DNA of 64,000 bases. It comes from Plotosus lineatus (lineage: Eukaryota > Chordata > Actinopteri > Siluriformes > Plotosidae). The stretch is taken from contig CM045731.1 of the NCBI GenBank assembly GCA_024760905.1, positions 55,896,125-55,960,124 on the forward strand, read 5' to 3'. A program made the translations under genes and the position numbers. The notes under the pieces were generated by a model. That model was not told where the DNA came from. It searched no databases and saw only the letters and a list, made by a program, of their open reading frames with translations. Positions 56,001 through 64,000 of the stretch are shown here, one piece after another (the stretch's first letter is position 1; every line of letters starts with the position of its first letter).

Positions 56001-59000
56001 TCATGTTGCCTTGTACCATTTGGTCCAATTACTTTCTTCTATGTTTCATGGTCCTTTCCGACATGGGCACTGAAATCATCCATCAGTATTATCTTGTCTT
56101 TTTCTGGTACAGCACTGATGACTCCTTCAAGGTCTTCATAAAACTCATCTTTGTTCTCCTCAGGGTTAGTCATTGTAGGTGTGTATGCACTTATGATTGT
56201 GGCATACCGCTTTTTAGCCAGGGGGAGACAGAGTTTCATCAGACAGTCTCTACTCTTTTAGGTAGGTTTTCCAGTTTGGATACAATATGTGCTTTTATTG
56301 AAAAAACACTCCAGATTCTCGGCGTTGACCTTCTGCCTTTCCTGACCAAAAGAGTGTGCAGCCAGCATCAGTTTCAGTTCTTCTGCCAGCCGTGTTTCAC
56401 TCAGAGCTGCAATGTCAATATCGCAACATTCTACCTCCCGTGCTAGTTCTGAGTTCTGGTTTTTCACTTGTATGGCTGTCAAGTAAGGTGTGTATGTTCC
56501 ATGCACCAAGGTTCAAGGCTTTCTTTATATGTTTTCTTCTTGTGGTTTGTCCGCTGTATGGGATGTCCACCAGCCGTGGAAAGCTGGTCAAGCTGAGTAA
56601 AGCAGACAATTTTTAAAGCACCTTTTCTAGCCCCTTCCCCTTTCAGGATAAGTAGTGTGGTCCTAAAAAGGGCTGCTGTCACTCAGGATGCTGGCAAACA
56701 CAGTTGCTGCTTCTGTTTACAACTAAAAGCGACCAAAGTCTGTGTGCAGGTTTGTGACTACAGCTACCAGTGTATCCTCACCTACTGCTTCGCCACATGC
56801 CCATGAGCTATGGCTAAAGCCCTATGGGGCTTTGTTATAAGGAATGATTAATTAGGAACCTGTATGTGATGATTTTATAGTGGGAGGGATATGTGCTGCA
56901 TCTATTCCATTCTCTTGGCTTCTCACATCTTGATCCAATGGCATGACAAGTCGAGATGACTGGAGATATGTTCAGCTGCAGTGGCTGGCCAGAAGTATCT
57001 GTCGCACCCATTCTTTGCCCTTTACAGTTGTCCACACAACTGTGCTGACTTGCCTTCCATGCCAGTTTGAATGGCCTATCGACTAATCTGCCTTGTCTGC
57101 CAGGCCAGTCTCGCTAATGCAGAGGTGGGTGTCCTCTCCTATTTTCCCATAGGTGGGACATGATTTACGAAAGGGTCCACCTCATGCGTTTAAGACGTGG
57201 CATCCCCTACAATGCCAATCAGTGACTGGCAAGCCCCCTCACTTAGTTTAGTATGACTGCTGAGTCAAGGTCCCAGGGTATGGCCATAGGGGTGCATAAC
57301 CTATTACTTGGAGCCTTAAGTGAGAGTTGAGTGTTCCATACCCACATATTGACATAGGTGTGGGGCAGGCATGGATACAAATGTACTTGCCCTCCCCAAC
57401 ACCCCACATACCCCCAAGGTCCCATGGTGATGTCATGGATAGCACTCTTGCAAGAAGGAACTGAGTTTGAGTCCTGTGATTGGCAAGTTAGGAATTTATA
57501 TGTTCTTCTGGTGCTTGTGATGGTTTCCACCAGGTTGTCTGGGTTACTTCTACAGTCCACAGACATGCACATTAGGCTAATGGATACAAAGAATTGGGGG
57601 GAAAACTGCCAACAAAGAAGAAGAATATATTGATGAAGATGATGGTAATGATGATGATGAATGTTGTGATGCTCTGTAAAATCAGATAGCTATCATACTA
57701 AAGGGTAGGATGCGAACCAGAGACCCTCAGGTTGTCCACCACTGTGGCATGACACATGTGTGATGGGCTTTGTGATAGAACCTTGTGCTCTAGTGATCTC
57801 AGTGATCACTGGGAATCATCGGAAAGTGCATTTGGTTATGCATTAGATTAGGATTGCAGGTAGTTGGTGGCATAATCCATAATGACCCTTATGCCAACAA
57901 CCAGAAAGTTCCATAACAGATAGTGCTTTTTCTGGTGTGGTTCTTTGGCACATTTCTTTTTATGTTTATTTAGGAGTTTCACCATCACCACCATAGGCAT
58001 TGTATTAAGTTTGATGGAAAGTTTGGAAGATTCAGGATTCAAGATTTTTATTTCCCATTTGTGCTTTTACAAACATAGGAATTATTGTGCGGTCATGCAA
58101 AGAGTCAAATTATAAAAAGCAGGAAGGTTCAAATCAGCAAAAACACATACCTGTACTTCTATAAAATAAATACATAAATCCTATGTTTAAAAAGGACCTT
58201 ACACAGACCCAGTAAACAATACAATAATAAATAAAAAAGACTGATAATACAATAAATAACTCAGTAGATACAACATAAATTATATTGCACTTATATATAC
58301 TAGCCCTTCTCAAAAAATTAGCATATTGTGATAAAGTTCATTATTTTCTGTAATGTACTGATAAACATTAGACTTTCATATATTTTAGATTCATTACACA
58401 CAACCTAAGTAGTTCAAGCCTTTTATTGTTTTAATATTGATAATTGTGGCAAAAAAGTAAAGAAAAACCAAAAATCCCTATCTCAAAAAATTAGCATATT
58501 TCATCAGAACAATAAAAAAAGTGCTTTTAATATAAAAAAGTCAACTTTCAAATAATTACGTTCAGTTATGCACTCAATACTTGGTCAGGAATCCTTTTGC
58601 AGAAATGACTGCTTCAATGTGGCGTGGCATGGAGGCAATCTGAGGCATGTGGCACTGCTGAGGTGTTATGGAGGCCCAGGATGCTTCGATAGCGGCCTTA
58701 AGCTCATCCACACTGTTGGGTCTGGTGTCTCTCAATTTTCTCTTCACAATATCCCACAGATTCTCTATGGGGTTCAGATCAGGAGAGTTGGCAGGCCAAT
58801 TGAGCACAGTAATACCATGGTCAGTAAACCATTTACCAGTGGTTTTGGCACTGTGAGCAGGTGCCAGGTCGTGCTGAAAAATGAAATCTTCATTTCCACA
58901 AAGCTTTTCAGCAGATGGAAGCATGAAGTGCTCCAAAATCTCCTGATAGCTAGCTGCATTGACCTTGCCCTTGATAAAACACAGTGGACCAACACCAGCA

Positions 59001-59848
59001 GTTGACATGGCACCCCAGACCATCACTGACTGTGGGTAGTTGACACTGGACTTCAGGTATTTTGGCATTTCCTTCTCCCCAGTCTTCCTCCAGACTCTGG
59101 CACCTTGATTTCCGAATAATACGCAAAATTTGCTTTCATCCAAAAAAAGTACTTTGGACCACTGAGCAACAGTTCAGTGCTGCTTCTCTAGAGCCCAGGT
59201 CAGGCGCTTCTGCCACCGTTTCTGGCTCAAAAGTGGCTTGACCTGGGGAATGCGGCACCTGCAGTCCAGTCCACTGCTTCCACAGGTCCCCCAAGGTCTG
59301 GAATCGGCCCTTCTCCACAATCTTCCTCAGGATCCGGTCACCTCTTCTGGTTGTGCAGCATTTTCTGCCACACTTTTTCCTTCCCACAGACGTCCCACTT
59401 AGGTGCCTTGATACAACACTCTGGAAACAGCCTATTCGCTCAGAGATTTCTTTCTGTGTCTTACCCTCTTGCTTGAGGGTGTCAATGATGGCCTTCTGGA
59501 CAGCAGTCAGGTTGGCAGTCTTACCCATGATTGTGGTTTTGAGTAATGAACCAGGCTGGGAGTTTTTAAAAGCCTCAGGAATCTTTTGCAGGTGTTTACA
59601 GTTAATTGGTTGATTCAGATGATTAGGTTAATAGCTCGTTTAGAGTACCTTTTCATGATATGCTAATTATTTGAGATAGGAATCTTGGGTTTTCATGAGC
59701 TGTATTCCAAAATCATCAGTATTAAAACAATAAAAGACCTGAAATATTTCAGTTGGTGTGCAATGAATCTAAAATATATGAAAGTTTAATTCAGTACATT
59801 ACAGAAAATAATGAACTTTATCACAATATGCTAATTTTCTGAGGACTA

Positions 59849-59932
<84 letters not shown>

Positions 59933-60582
59933 CGCACCATAGCCATCATTTTGTTCGGCTTGAGAGTCTCACTGCAACAGGAAAAAAGCTGTTATAGAAA
60001 CGCTTTCTGTGTGTGACCATACTGTCCGCCCGTTTGTGCCTGAGGTTGTATATGCTGTGTTTAAGCAGGGAGGGAGCTAGATGTAATGTGTCTCTGATGA
60101 TGCACTCTATTCTTTTATGACAACACTGTGTGTAAATTCTGTTCATGGAAGGAAGTTCAGTCCCAATAATCCTCTCTGCAATCTTTATAACTCCTTGCAG
60201 AGCCTTCCTATCTGCCTGTGTGGTGTTGCCATACCACACAGTGATGCCTGTAGTGAGGATGCTCTCAATCAATGCTTTGTAGAACCTTAACGAGAGATCT
60301 TTCCTGAGCAGCCTGATAAAGTGGAGTCTCTGCTGGGCTTTTTTATTCAAGTGCTTTTTGTGTTTTTTTTCTCTGCAGCTCAGCATCACAGAGTAGACCT
60401 AGAAATGCTTTCAGAGAGTGTAAACCTCCACCAAGGTAGTGCAATCTTCTAACTCTCTTTCATCTTTTGTTCAGTTTGAAGATGGGGTTCTGGCTGCATG
60501 TCTGTTTGTACTGGAGAAGAGTCAAACACCTGCATCTGGATGGGGAGACCCTGTTAACGTTGGCAGACTTGTGTCAGCCATG
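49300..60582 (+). CDS. Transglutaminase 1-like gene (five exons; 3' part outside window)
   Basis: Five exons (49300-49531, 49820-50011, 52683-52934, 53064-53184, 60475-60582) have AG/GT borders and matching phases (1, 1, 1, 0). They encode about 235 residues of a transglutaminase: the N-terminal beta-sandwich and the start of the core domain. The enzymes form Ca2+-dependent glutamine-lysine crosslinks. A Cys cluster (ICPCCC) precedes a Pro-Val-rich run ([10 protein letters not shown]). TGM1 has a similar N-terminal Cys cluster that is fatty-acylated for membrane anchoring; factor XIIIA lacks it. [50 protein letters not shown] and [12 protein letters not shown] all fit TGM1. The catalytic Cys-His-Asp exons are absent from the window. 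The introns are rich in transposons. Confidence 0.85.
49600..49790 (+). repeat. Dispersed repeat family B (intron 1)
   Basis: Landmarks are 'tttctgtgtggagtttgcat', 'ctccaggtacttcgggtttc', 'catgcacattagattaattg' and 'ggtgtgagtgtgaacggttg'. It occupies most of the 288-bp intron. Confidence 0.65.
49820..50011 (+). CDS. tgm1-like exon 2
   Basis: 192 bp, phase 1 to 1. Acceptor 'ctcttttag', donor 'g|gtgagg'. It encodes [12 protein letters not shown] through the conserved HHT...RRGQ block to [11 protein letters not shown], the first half of the transglutaminase N-domain. It is symmetrical, so skipping would keep the frame. Confidence 0.9.
50079..50139 (+). ncRNA. 5S rRNA-derived fragment (intron 2)
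   Basis: It reads 'cccatctgatttggaaagtt' and on to 'aagcaggggtgggcctggtt' and 'agta'. This matches the middle of vertebrate 5S rRNA, including the internal promoter region (box A and box C), with several substitutions. It is cut at TA by Tc1-B copy 2. It may be a 5S pseudogene or the head of a 5S-derived (SINE3-type) SINE. It is not a functional 5S gene. Confidence 0.7.
50140..51026 (+). mobile_element. Tc1-like transposon family B, copy 2 (5' part), split by mini-RTE
   Basis: It starts 'cagtgctgtgccaaagtg' right after TA (50138-50139) and carries the B-type terminal repeat. After the mini-RTE it continues 'atcatcaaatagatttaaac', 'gtaatcgccccctt' and the transposase 5' region ('atccagtgagcttcaagaac'). 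It is cut off at about 51026 by an RTE 3' fragment. Confidence 0.8.
50202..50695 (-). mobile_element. Mini-RTE (5' and 3' ends joined)
   Basis: A 462-bp element (50218-50679) flanked by 16-bp duplications with two mismatches (50202-50217, 50680-50695). On the minus strand it has about 100 bp of RTE 5' end, then jumps directly to the last ~330 bp of the RTE ORF/3' end. It lacks endonuclease and RT. The target duplication shows that it moved as a unit, a non-autonomous RTE derivative. Confidence 0.85.
51027..51640 (+). mobile_element. RTE LINE 3' fragment
   Basis: A 5'-truncated copy covering the end of the ORF and the 3' end ('gctgtggcgacccctgaagg', 'aaaaggaaaagaag'). 5' truncation is usual for LINE copies. 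It interrupts Tc1-B copy 2. Confidence 0.85.
51055..51614 (+). pseudogene. RTE ORF C-terminal fragment
   Basis: [20 protein letters not shown] (with a frame break near 51110), then [40 protein letters not shown] and [15 protein letters not shown]. It lies downstream of the RT palm, so no catalytic motif remains. Confidence 0.8.
51883..52219. mobile_element. hAT-type MITE (intron 2)
   Basis: A 321-bp element (51891-52211) with ends 'cagtggtctccaactttttt' and '...ttggagacccctg'. It is flanked by the 8-bp palindromic duplication 'atctagat' (51883-51890, 52212-52219). Internal 'tggtccgcggacc' motifs near the right end are also typical of hAT MITEs. Confidence 0.88.
52270..52480 (+). repeat. Dispersed repeat family B (intron 2)
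   Basis: 'gccacacagtggctagc', 'ttctccagagtccacatact' and 'ctgctaggtgtgaatgtg' mark a diverged copy. Confidence 0.55.
52599..52676 (+). repeat. (TG)n abutting the exon 3 acceptor
   Basis: About 39 TG units with a single interruption, ending 6 bases before the exon. In the transcript this gives a long UG run at the 3' splice site, replacing a normal polypyrimidine tract. Confidence 0.92.
52683..52934 (+). CDS. tgm1-like exon 3
   Basis: 252 bp, phase 1 to 1, donor 'g|gtaagc'. It encodes [16 protein letters not shown] through [16 protein letters not shown] to MLFNPWCDG, the second half of the beta-sandwich. The acceptor 'ctatag' directly follows a (TG)n run of about 78 bases. The exon is in-frame skippable. 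Confidence 0.9.
53000..53062 (+). repeat. (CT)n abutting the exon 4 acceptor
   Basis: An almost pure CT run of about 60 bases, ending 'tttctcttag'. It acts as the polypyrimidine tract by position. Confidence 0.92.
53064..53184 (+). CDS. tgm1-like exon 4
   Basis: 121 bp, phase 1 to 0, donor 'cag|gtaata'. It encodes [20 protein letters not shown] through [10 protein letters not shown], the start of the catalytic core. The polypyrimidine tract of its acceptor ('tttctcttag') is formed by a (CT)n microsatellite. Confidence 0.9.
53399..53785 (+). mobile_element. SINE family A, copy 6 (intron 4), best preserved
   Basis: The element lies at 53415-53769 between perfect 16-bp duplications 'acatagtagatcttta' (53399-53414, 53770-53785). 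The head has A box 'tggtctagtggtata' and B box 'gggttcgagtccca', then the body. The composite RTE tail is 'gacaggaagggcatc' joined through 'aaatcaaacgtgcg' to 'gattcgctgtggcgactc'. The perfect duplication makes it the youngest copy seen. Confidence 0.92.
54020..57240 (-). mobile_element. LINE with C-terminal zinc finger, decayed (intron 4)
   Basis: A minus-strand non-LTR element of about 3.2 kb with 5' UTR-like sequence (56640-57240), endonuclease, an RT remnant and a C-terminal zinc finger. The RT and endonuclease are in several broken frames. The clade was not resolved. The family is widespread in aquatic animal genomes, from memory of similar proteins. Confidence 0.65.
54030..56620 (-). 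pseudogene. LINE ORF2 (endonuclease, RT, zinc finger), broken
   Basis: From 5' to 3': [17 protein letters not shown] and [15 protein letters not shown] (endonuclease start), [36 protein letters not shown] (normally GDFN), [14 protein letters not shown], then RT pieces [20 protein letters not shown]. The C-terminus has [17 protein letters not shown], and [20 protein letters not shown] (about 54040-54098) fits a C2H2 finger. Many frameshifts. Confidence 0.65.
57420..57600 (+). repeat. Dispersed repeat family B (intron 4)
   Basis: 'gtgatgtcatggatagcact', 'ggtttccaccaggttgtc' and 'agacatgcacattaggctaa'. The 3' part is lost, and a short GAT-rich run follows. Confidence 0.6.
57601..58029. other. 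No recognisable feature (intron 4)
   Basis: Contains a short (GAT)n near 57635-57660; otherwise unassigned. Confidence 0.4.
58298..59851 (-). mobile_element. Tc1-like transposon family A, copy 4 (intron 4)
   Basis: A 1550-bp element (58300-59849) with TA at both sides (58298-58299, 59850-59851) and complete terminal repeats with IR/DR structure. The 3' repeat (left) has the 'aaaaaagtaaagaaaaacc' variant and the 5' repeat (right) the 'catgagctgtat' variant (complement). Confidence 0.92.
58574..59528 (-). pseudogene. Tc1-A copy 4 transposase, broken
   Basis: The N-terminal frame from 59528 is open for about 130 residues ([20 protein letters not shown]). The shared frameshift follows. The second frame has a stop just before TVAQWSK, then [38 protein letters not shown] and the C-terminus AKGFLTKY. 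Confidence 0.87.
59850..59932. repeat. (AT)n microsatellite
   Basis: An AT run of about 80 bases beside Tc1-A copy 4. Confidence 0.9.
59946..60389 (-). pseudogene. L2-type LINE ORF2 C-terminus
   Basis: [58 protein letters not shown] and [17 protein letters not shown] match the end of L2 ORF2 (compare 11640-12040). It is 5'-truncated just downstream of the RT palm. Confidence 0.8.
60475..60582 (+). CDS. tgm1-like exon 5
   Basis: 108 bp, phase 0 to 0. Acceptor 'cttttgttcag', strong donor 'atg|gtaagt'. It encodes [16 protein letters not shown] through [12 protein letters not shown]. In other transglutaminases the next exon starts VN..DD.GVL and leads to the active-site Cys exon; no such exon was recognised to the right edge. 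It lies 7.3 kb from exon 4. Confidence 0.88.
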
Positions 60583-62164
60583 GTAAGTGATGATTACAAG
60601 TATAAAACTAATAAGCAAAAGTAATAAATACATAATATTTACAAATATATAAAATACATTCTTTTATGATGGCGTAACCATTGTGCAGGTGAATTCTCAA
60701 ATCTGCTTGGCTAGCGACGATTGATTCCTTAGAAAGTTGTTAAAGTGCATTTGAATGTGAGTTCATGTGAACATGTTGTTCAAATATATAATTTCTATAA
60801 CTATAATTATCCAGTAAGCACTGTAGTCCTGTTTTATCTTCTTACATATTTAACAATTGTTGGATGAATCTGGGATGTACATCTTCCAAGCTTGAGGCAG
60901 ATAATTGTCAGCATATACTATACAGGAAAATAAAAATCAAGATTTTTAATGTGTGACAACAATAACGCTGTCTGCTCCAAGTGGTAATGATGAACCTTGA
61001 GTGTTCGTTCCTCATTTTAATTCAAGCAATATCCACTCAGGATAATGTCTTCTTCTTCTGGCTGTCCATCGATACGATGATGACTGCAACGCAAGGTCCT
61101 AAGCTAAGTCCTGCAAAACTGCAGGTGGGCCACCAGGCCGACCTGCGAACAGCAAAGTCGTCCACAGGAACGACAAGCAAATCCTGTTGTTAGCAAGGAA
61201 TGTCTCATGTGATGTCTATGTTCATATTCTCTTTGGTGTTTCTCTTCTTGCTTTCCCTAAATAGGGCAGCCTGGACGTTCACACTGCTGCCTCAGCTCAC
61301 TGTCACCCAGAATTTCAGTTGAGCTGCGATCATCACATGTGAGCTGCCTACGTGCAGATATCATACCGGCAGCTTCCAGCTTCTTAGGCCTGCTGCCGCC
61401 ACCACCTGTCCATCGCCGCAGGGCTTCTTTTCACCTCCTCCTCTCCTAGCAAAGCGCCTTGCACAGTTGTTAAGCCAGTCAGTGTTGTGCCTCCACCGTT
61501 TTGTCTCACTGGACCTCCAAGTTTTATGCTAAGTGGTGCAAACTGGTGCCACAGACCTAGCCAAAATGGAGGTTGCCCCGCAGTGACACCTGACTTGCCT
61601 GGTGATGCCAACTGTTCACCAAACTTGGTTCCTCTGCTTGCCATCTGGTGATGCACCATTAACCTAGAGGTTCCTCTGCCACAGAGCACCAAGGACGTCC
61701 TGCTACCAGTGCCCTTGGAAATAGTTTAAAGACATACCCTGGTCTGGTTTGAAATCAGAGTTTTCCTTCTCCTAGGTGAGCAGTCCTCCAGGGTTCACAA
61801 GTCCCACCTAGCTGAAGCACTGGTTTTTAGATGCCAGAGAACTCGCCCACGCCCCTTCTCCTGTTAGTAGAAACAGTTCTGCCTTGGCAAGGCCAAAAAC
61901 TGGACTTGGTTGTCAGAAGCTATATGAGATTAGTGCCAGGAGGGGCATTTAATAAGCATTAGAAGCTTGTCCCTAATGCCACCCCAAGGCATAACAATCT
62001 TGGAACCTTGGAACTTTGGAAGAATAATGTCTATTAGTATATATTATATAGGAATGGGGCAATCTGATTGGTCTGCAATTTGGAGATTATAATTCATTAC
62101 TATTGATGTCTGAATAAAAATGACAGACACTCACAGTTTGTGAGTGACCCAAATAACTGCACTC
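60583..62164. other. Intron/unknown sequence with LINE 5' UTR-like traces
   Basis: No further transglutaminase exon was recognised. From about 61380 to 62000 the sequence is more GC-rich, and on the minus strand it reads like the untranslated 5' region of a LINE ('gatgccagagaactcgccca', 'atgccaccccaaggcataac'). This is a resemblance only. The open frame at 61384-61692 has no motif. Confidence 0.35.
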
Positions 62165-64000
62165 AACCGCTACAAGTACTACTACTAGAAAATACCCCCT
62201 TGCAGGCCTAGAGGCAGGGGACGATGAACTGAAAACCCGGACAGATCCAACGAATCACGAACCAGGCACGAACCAAGGACAACGAGTTTGATGCAAGCTC
62301 TGAAGCAAGCATCAATAGAAACCAAACACCGGTGCAGTAGTTGTGGAATATTCTTCAAGAACGAAAAAGGCGTGAAAATACACCAAGGCAAAACCAAGTG
62401 TAAGGAGCAGTTGAGACAGTGCAAAGCTATTGGAAGTCAACTAACTAATAAGTCACAGGAGGATCTGAGCCCAGAAGCTCACCACAGAGCTCAGAACCTC
62501 CACGTCAACATTGATCCTGTCACGAAGGTTCAAGAAACAAGAGGTGTAGTGAAGGAAGTTGTTCAAGAAAGTAAAGCCAGATTACAGCTCCCACCATCAA
62601 CAGACAAGAGGTGGCAAGTTTTACACACTAACTTGGACGGCATTCTAGAGAACTGCCTAAAAGGAGAAGCATGCAAGAAGCTCCAGCTCTTGAGCAAGGT
62701 GGTTTATGAAGAATGAAAGAGTATGTTTGGAGCTCAAGCCATGAAATCAAGACTACAACACCAAGGAATAACAAGCAGAAGACAGAAACAGATAGCTAAA
62801 CTACATCAAGATCTCCACATTGTCAAGAAGGCATGGAAGAAGGCTCCAAAATCAGAAAAAGAAGGCTGCAAATCAGTCTGCATAATAAATTGCTCCAATT
62901 ATGGTTAGCAGAGAGACTTCGCAAGAAACAGCGAGAGAAAAAGAAGCAAAGAAAGGCATTCTTCAGTAACCCATTTCAGTTCACCTCGGATTTACTGGGA
63001 AAGCCCAAGAGTGGCAGACTCAGATGCTCACAAGCAAAAGTTGAAGAGTGTATCAAACAGGCACATAGTGACCCTGAGAGAACCATGCCACTAGGAGAAC
63101 CCCCGTATCCAGAAGAGGTGCCAGACCCTGAAACACCTTTTGACCAGTCTGACCTACACTTCGAAGAAATCAAGAATGTGTCAGAAGTGCAGGATTAAGT
63201 TCTACTCCAGGACCATCAAGAACTACATACAAGATCTACAAGAATTGCCCGAAGCTTCTCAACCATCTGTAGGCTTCTCCGCACTATTGGGAAGAAAAAG
63301 CAGCTGCCAACAGCATGGACCCTGGCAGAAGGCTGTTTTGTACCGAAAGTGCTGAACTCCGCAAAGATGGACCAATTCAGGAAATCTCTTTGCTGGACGT
63401 AGAAGGAAAGATCTTTTGGTCCATGGTAGCAAAAAGACTGACCACCTTTCTCCTGATCAACAAATATGTTGATATCAGTGTCCAGAAAGGAGGCATCCCC
63501 GGCCACTCAGGATGCTTAGAGCAAACAGGTTCGATAAGCCAGCTGATCAAAGAAGATAGGAGGAACAAGAAGGACCTAGCAGTTGTATGGCTGGACATTG
63601 CCAAGGCCTACCCCAGCATTCCCCACCTACTCTACTGATTGAGAAAGCTCTGCAGCAGTACCACGTTCCAACAGAGGTCGTGAAGCTGGTCATGAGCCAT
63701 CTCACTAACATCAAGATGCGATTTACAACTTCACAACAGGCTGGCAAAGACTGGAGAAGGATATCATGGCTGGGTGCACAGTATCAGTGGTATTATTTGT
63801 GGCAACCAAGAACATGCTTCTGAAGGCAGGAGTTAGGCAGTGTAGAGGACCAAAAGCTGTAGACGGAACGAGGCGCCCATCATGCAGAGCCTTCGTGGAC
63901 TACATCACCTCAATAGTAGAGTCAATAGTGGGATTCCGATGGATTCTCACAGCCCTGGAAAAGATGGTGAACTGGACCAGAATGAGAATCAAGCCAACCA
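62165..64000 (+). mobile_element. RLE-type LINE (R2/Hero-like), copy 2, runs off the right edge
   Basis: Same family as 8532-14132 but retaining the N-terminal region missing there. The 5' boundary near 62165 is approximate. The RLE part would lie outside the window. Confidence 0.75.
62288..64000 (+). pseudogene. RLE LINE ORF with N-terminal zinc finger and RT, broken
   Basis: The N-terminus has CSSCGIFFKNEKGVKIHQ followed by GKTKC, a C-x2-C-x11-H-x5-C zinc motif as in R2-group elements. After a stop at about 62714 and further frameshifts it gives KAFFSNPFQFTSDLLGKPKS, AHSDPERTMPLG, ISVQKGGIPGHSGCLEQTGS and AVVWLDIAKAYPSIPH (RT motif A). The catalytic box near 63888 reads AFVDYITS, where the sister copy has FMDD, so the second Asp is Tyr. 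Confidence 0.75.

Larger units (their letters stand above)
58030..60400 (-). mobile_element. L2/CR1-group LINE 3' part, split by Tc1-A copy 4
   Basis: The C-terminal ORF (59946-60389) is followed on the minus strand by a 3' UTR that resumes at 58297 and runs to 58030. This UTR matches 44814-45000 ('gtttactgggtctgtgtaag'). Tc1-A copy 4 and an (AT)n run separate the halves. It lies 74 bp upstream of tgm1-like exon 5. Confidence 0.75.

Noticed and set aside
60687..60720. Candidate transglutaminase exon 6 beginning V-N-S after 'gtgcag'
   Set aside because: Only three residues fit. There is no pyrimidine tract, the following residues do not match the expected DD.GVL pattern, and a stop comes 8 codons later. 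Probably coincidence.
61384..61692. Minus-strand 102-codon Gly-rich frame
   Set aside because: It lies in a GC-richer stretch resembling LINE 5' untranslated sequence. No domain or splice context was found.

Overview
The window looks like ray-finned (teleost-type) fish genomic DNA. The evidence is several Tc1/mariner families, an L2-type LINE, an RTE LINE, a Gmr1-like Gypsy element, restriction-like-endonuclease LINEs, tRNA-derived SINEs, hAT and Tigger MITEs, very abundant CA/TG microsatellites, and five spliced exons of a vertebrate transglutaminase. The species cannot be named from the sequence. There are no prokaryotic features, and nearly every long open frame is a transposon remnant or a translated microsatellite.

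Layout. 1-4290: a 3.8 kb CA-rich satellite with one SINE inserted. 4543-8531: a Tc1-like element (family A, copy 1), SINEs and a mariner remnant. 8532-14132: a restriction-like-endonuclease (RLE) LINE split by an L2 LINE. 14133-21075: two copies of a duplicated segment, separated by Tc1-A copy 2, a Tigger element and a perfect 67-bp-arm palindrome. 21-28.8 kb: MITEs, SINEs, an RTE fragment and a PHD-finger LINE. 29964-39953: a nest in which a Tc1-like element (family B) holds a Tigger element, which holds a hAT MITE and a Gypsy element, whose 5' LTR holds Tc1-A copy 3. 40-45.9 kb: LINE fragments, a second SINE family and dispersed repeats. 45900-49036: a nearly intact RTE LINE. 49300-60582: five coding exons of a transglutaminase 1-like gene on the + strand, with introns full of insertions. 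62.2-64 kb: a second RLE LINE that runs off the right edge.

The only host gene I can support is the transglutaminase (tgm1-like; N-terminal beta-sandwich and start of the core domain). Its first coding exon carries a cysteine cluster like the membrane anchor of TGM1. The catalytic exons are not in the window.

The most informative signals are structural: target-site duplications and interrupted repeats give an order of insertion. All Tc1-A copies share one frameshifting deletion, so they must have moved with help in trans. The SINE family carries a tail made of the two ends of the RTE LINE. The Gypsy element has integrase ahead of reverse transcriptase. Coordinates were read by eye; boundaries without a target-site duplication are approximate.
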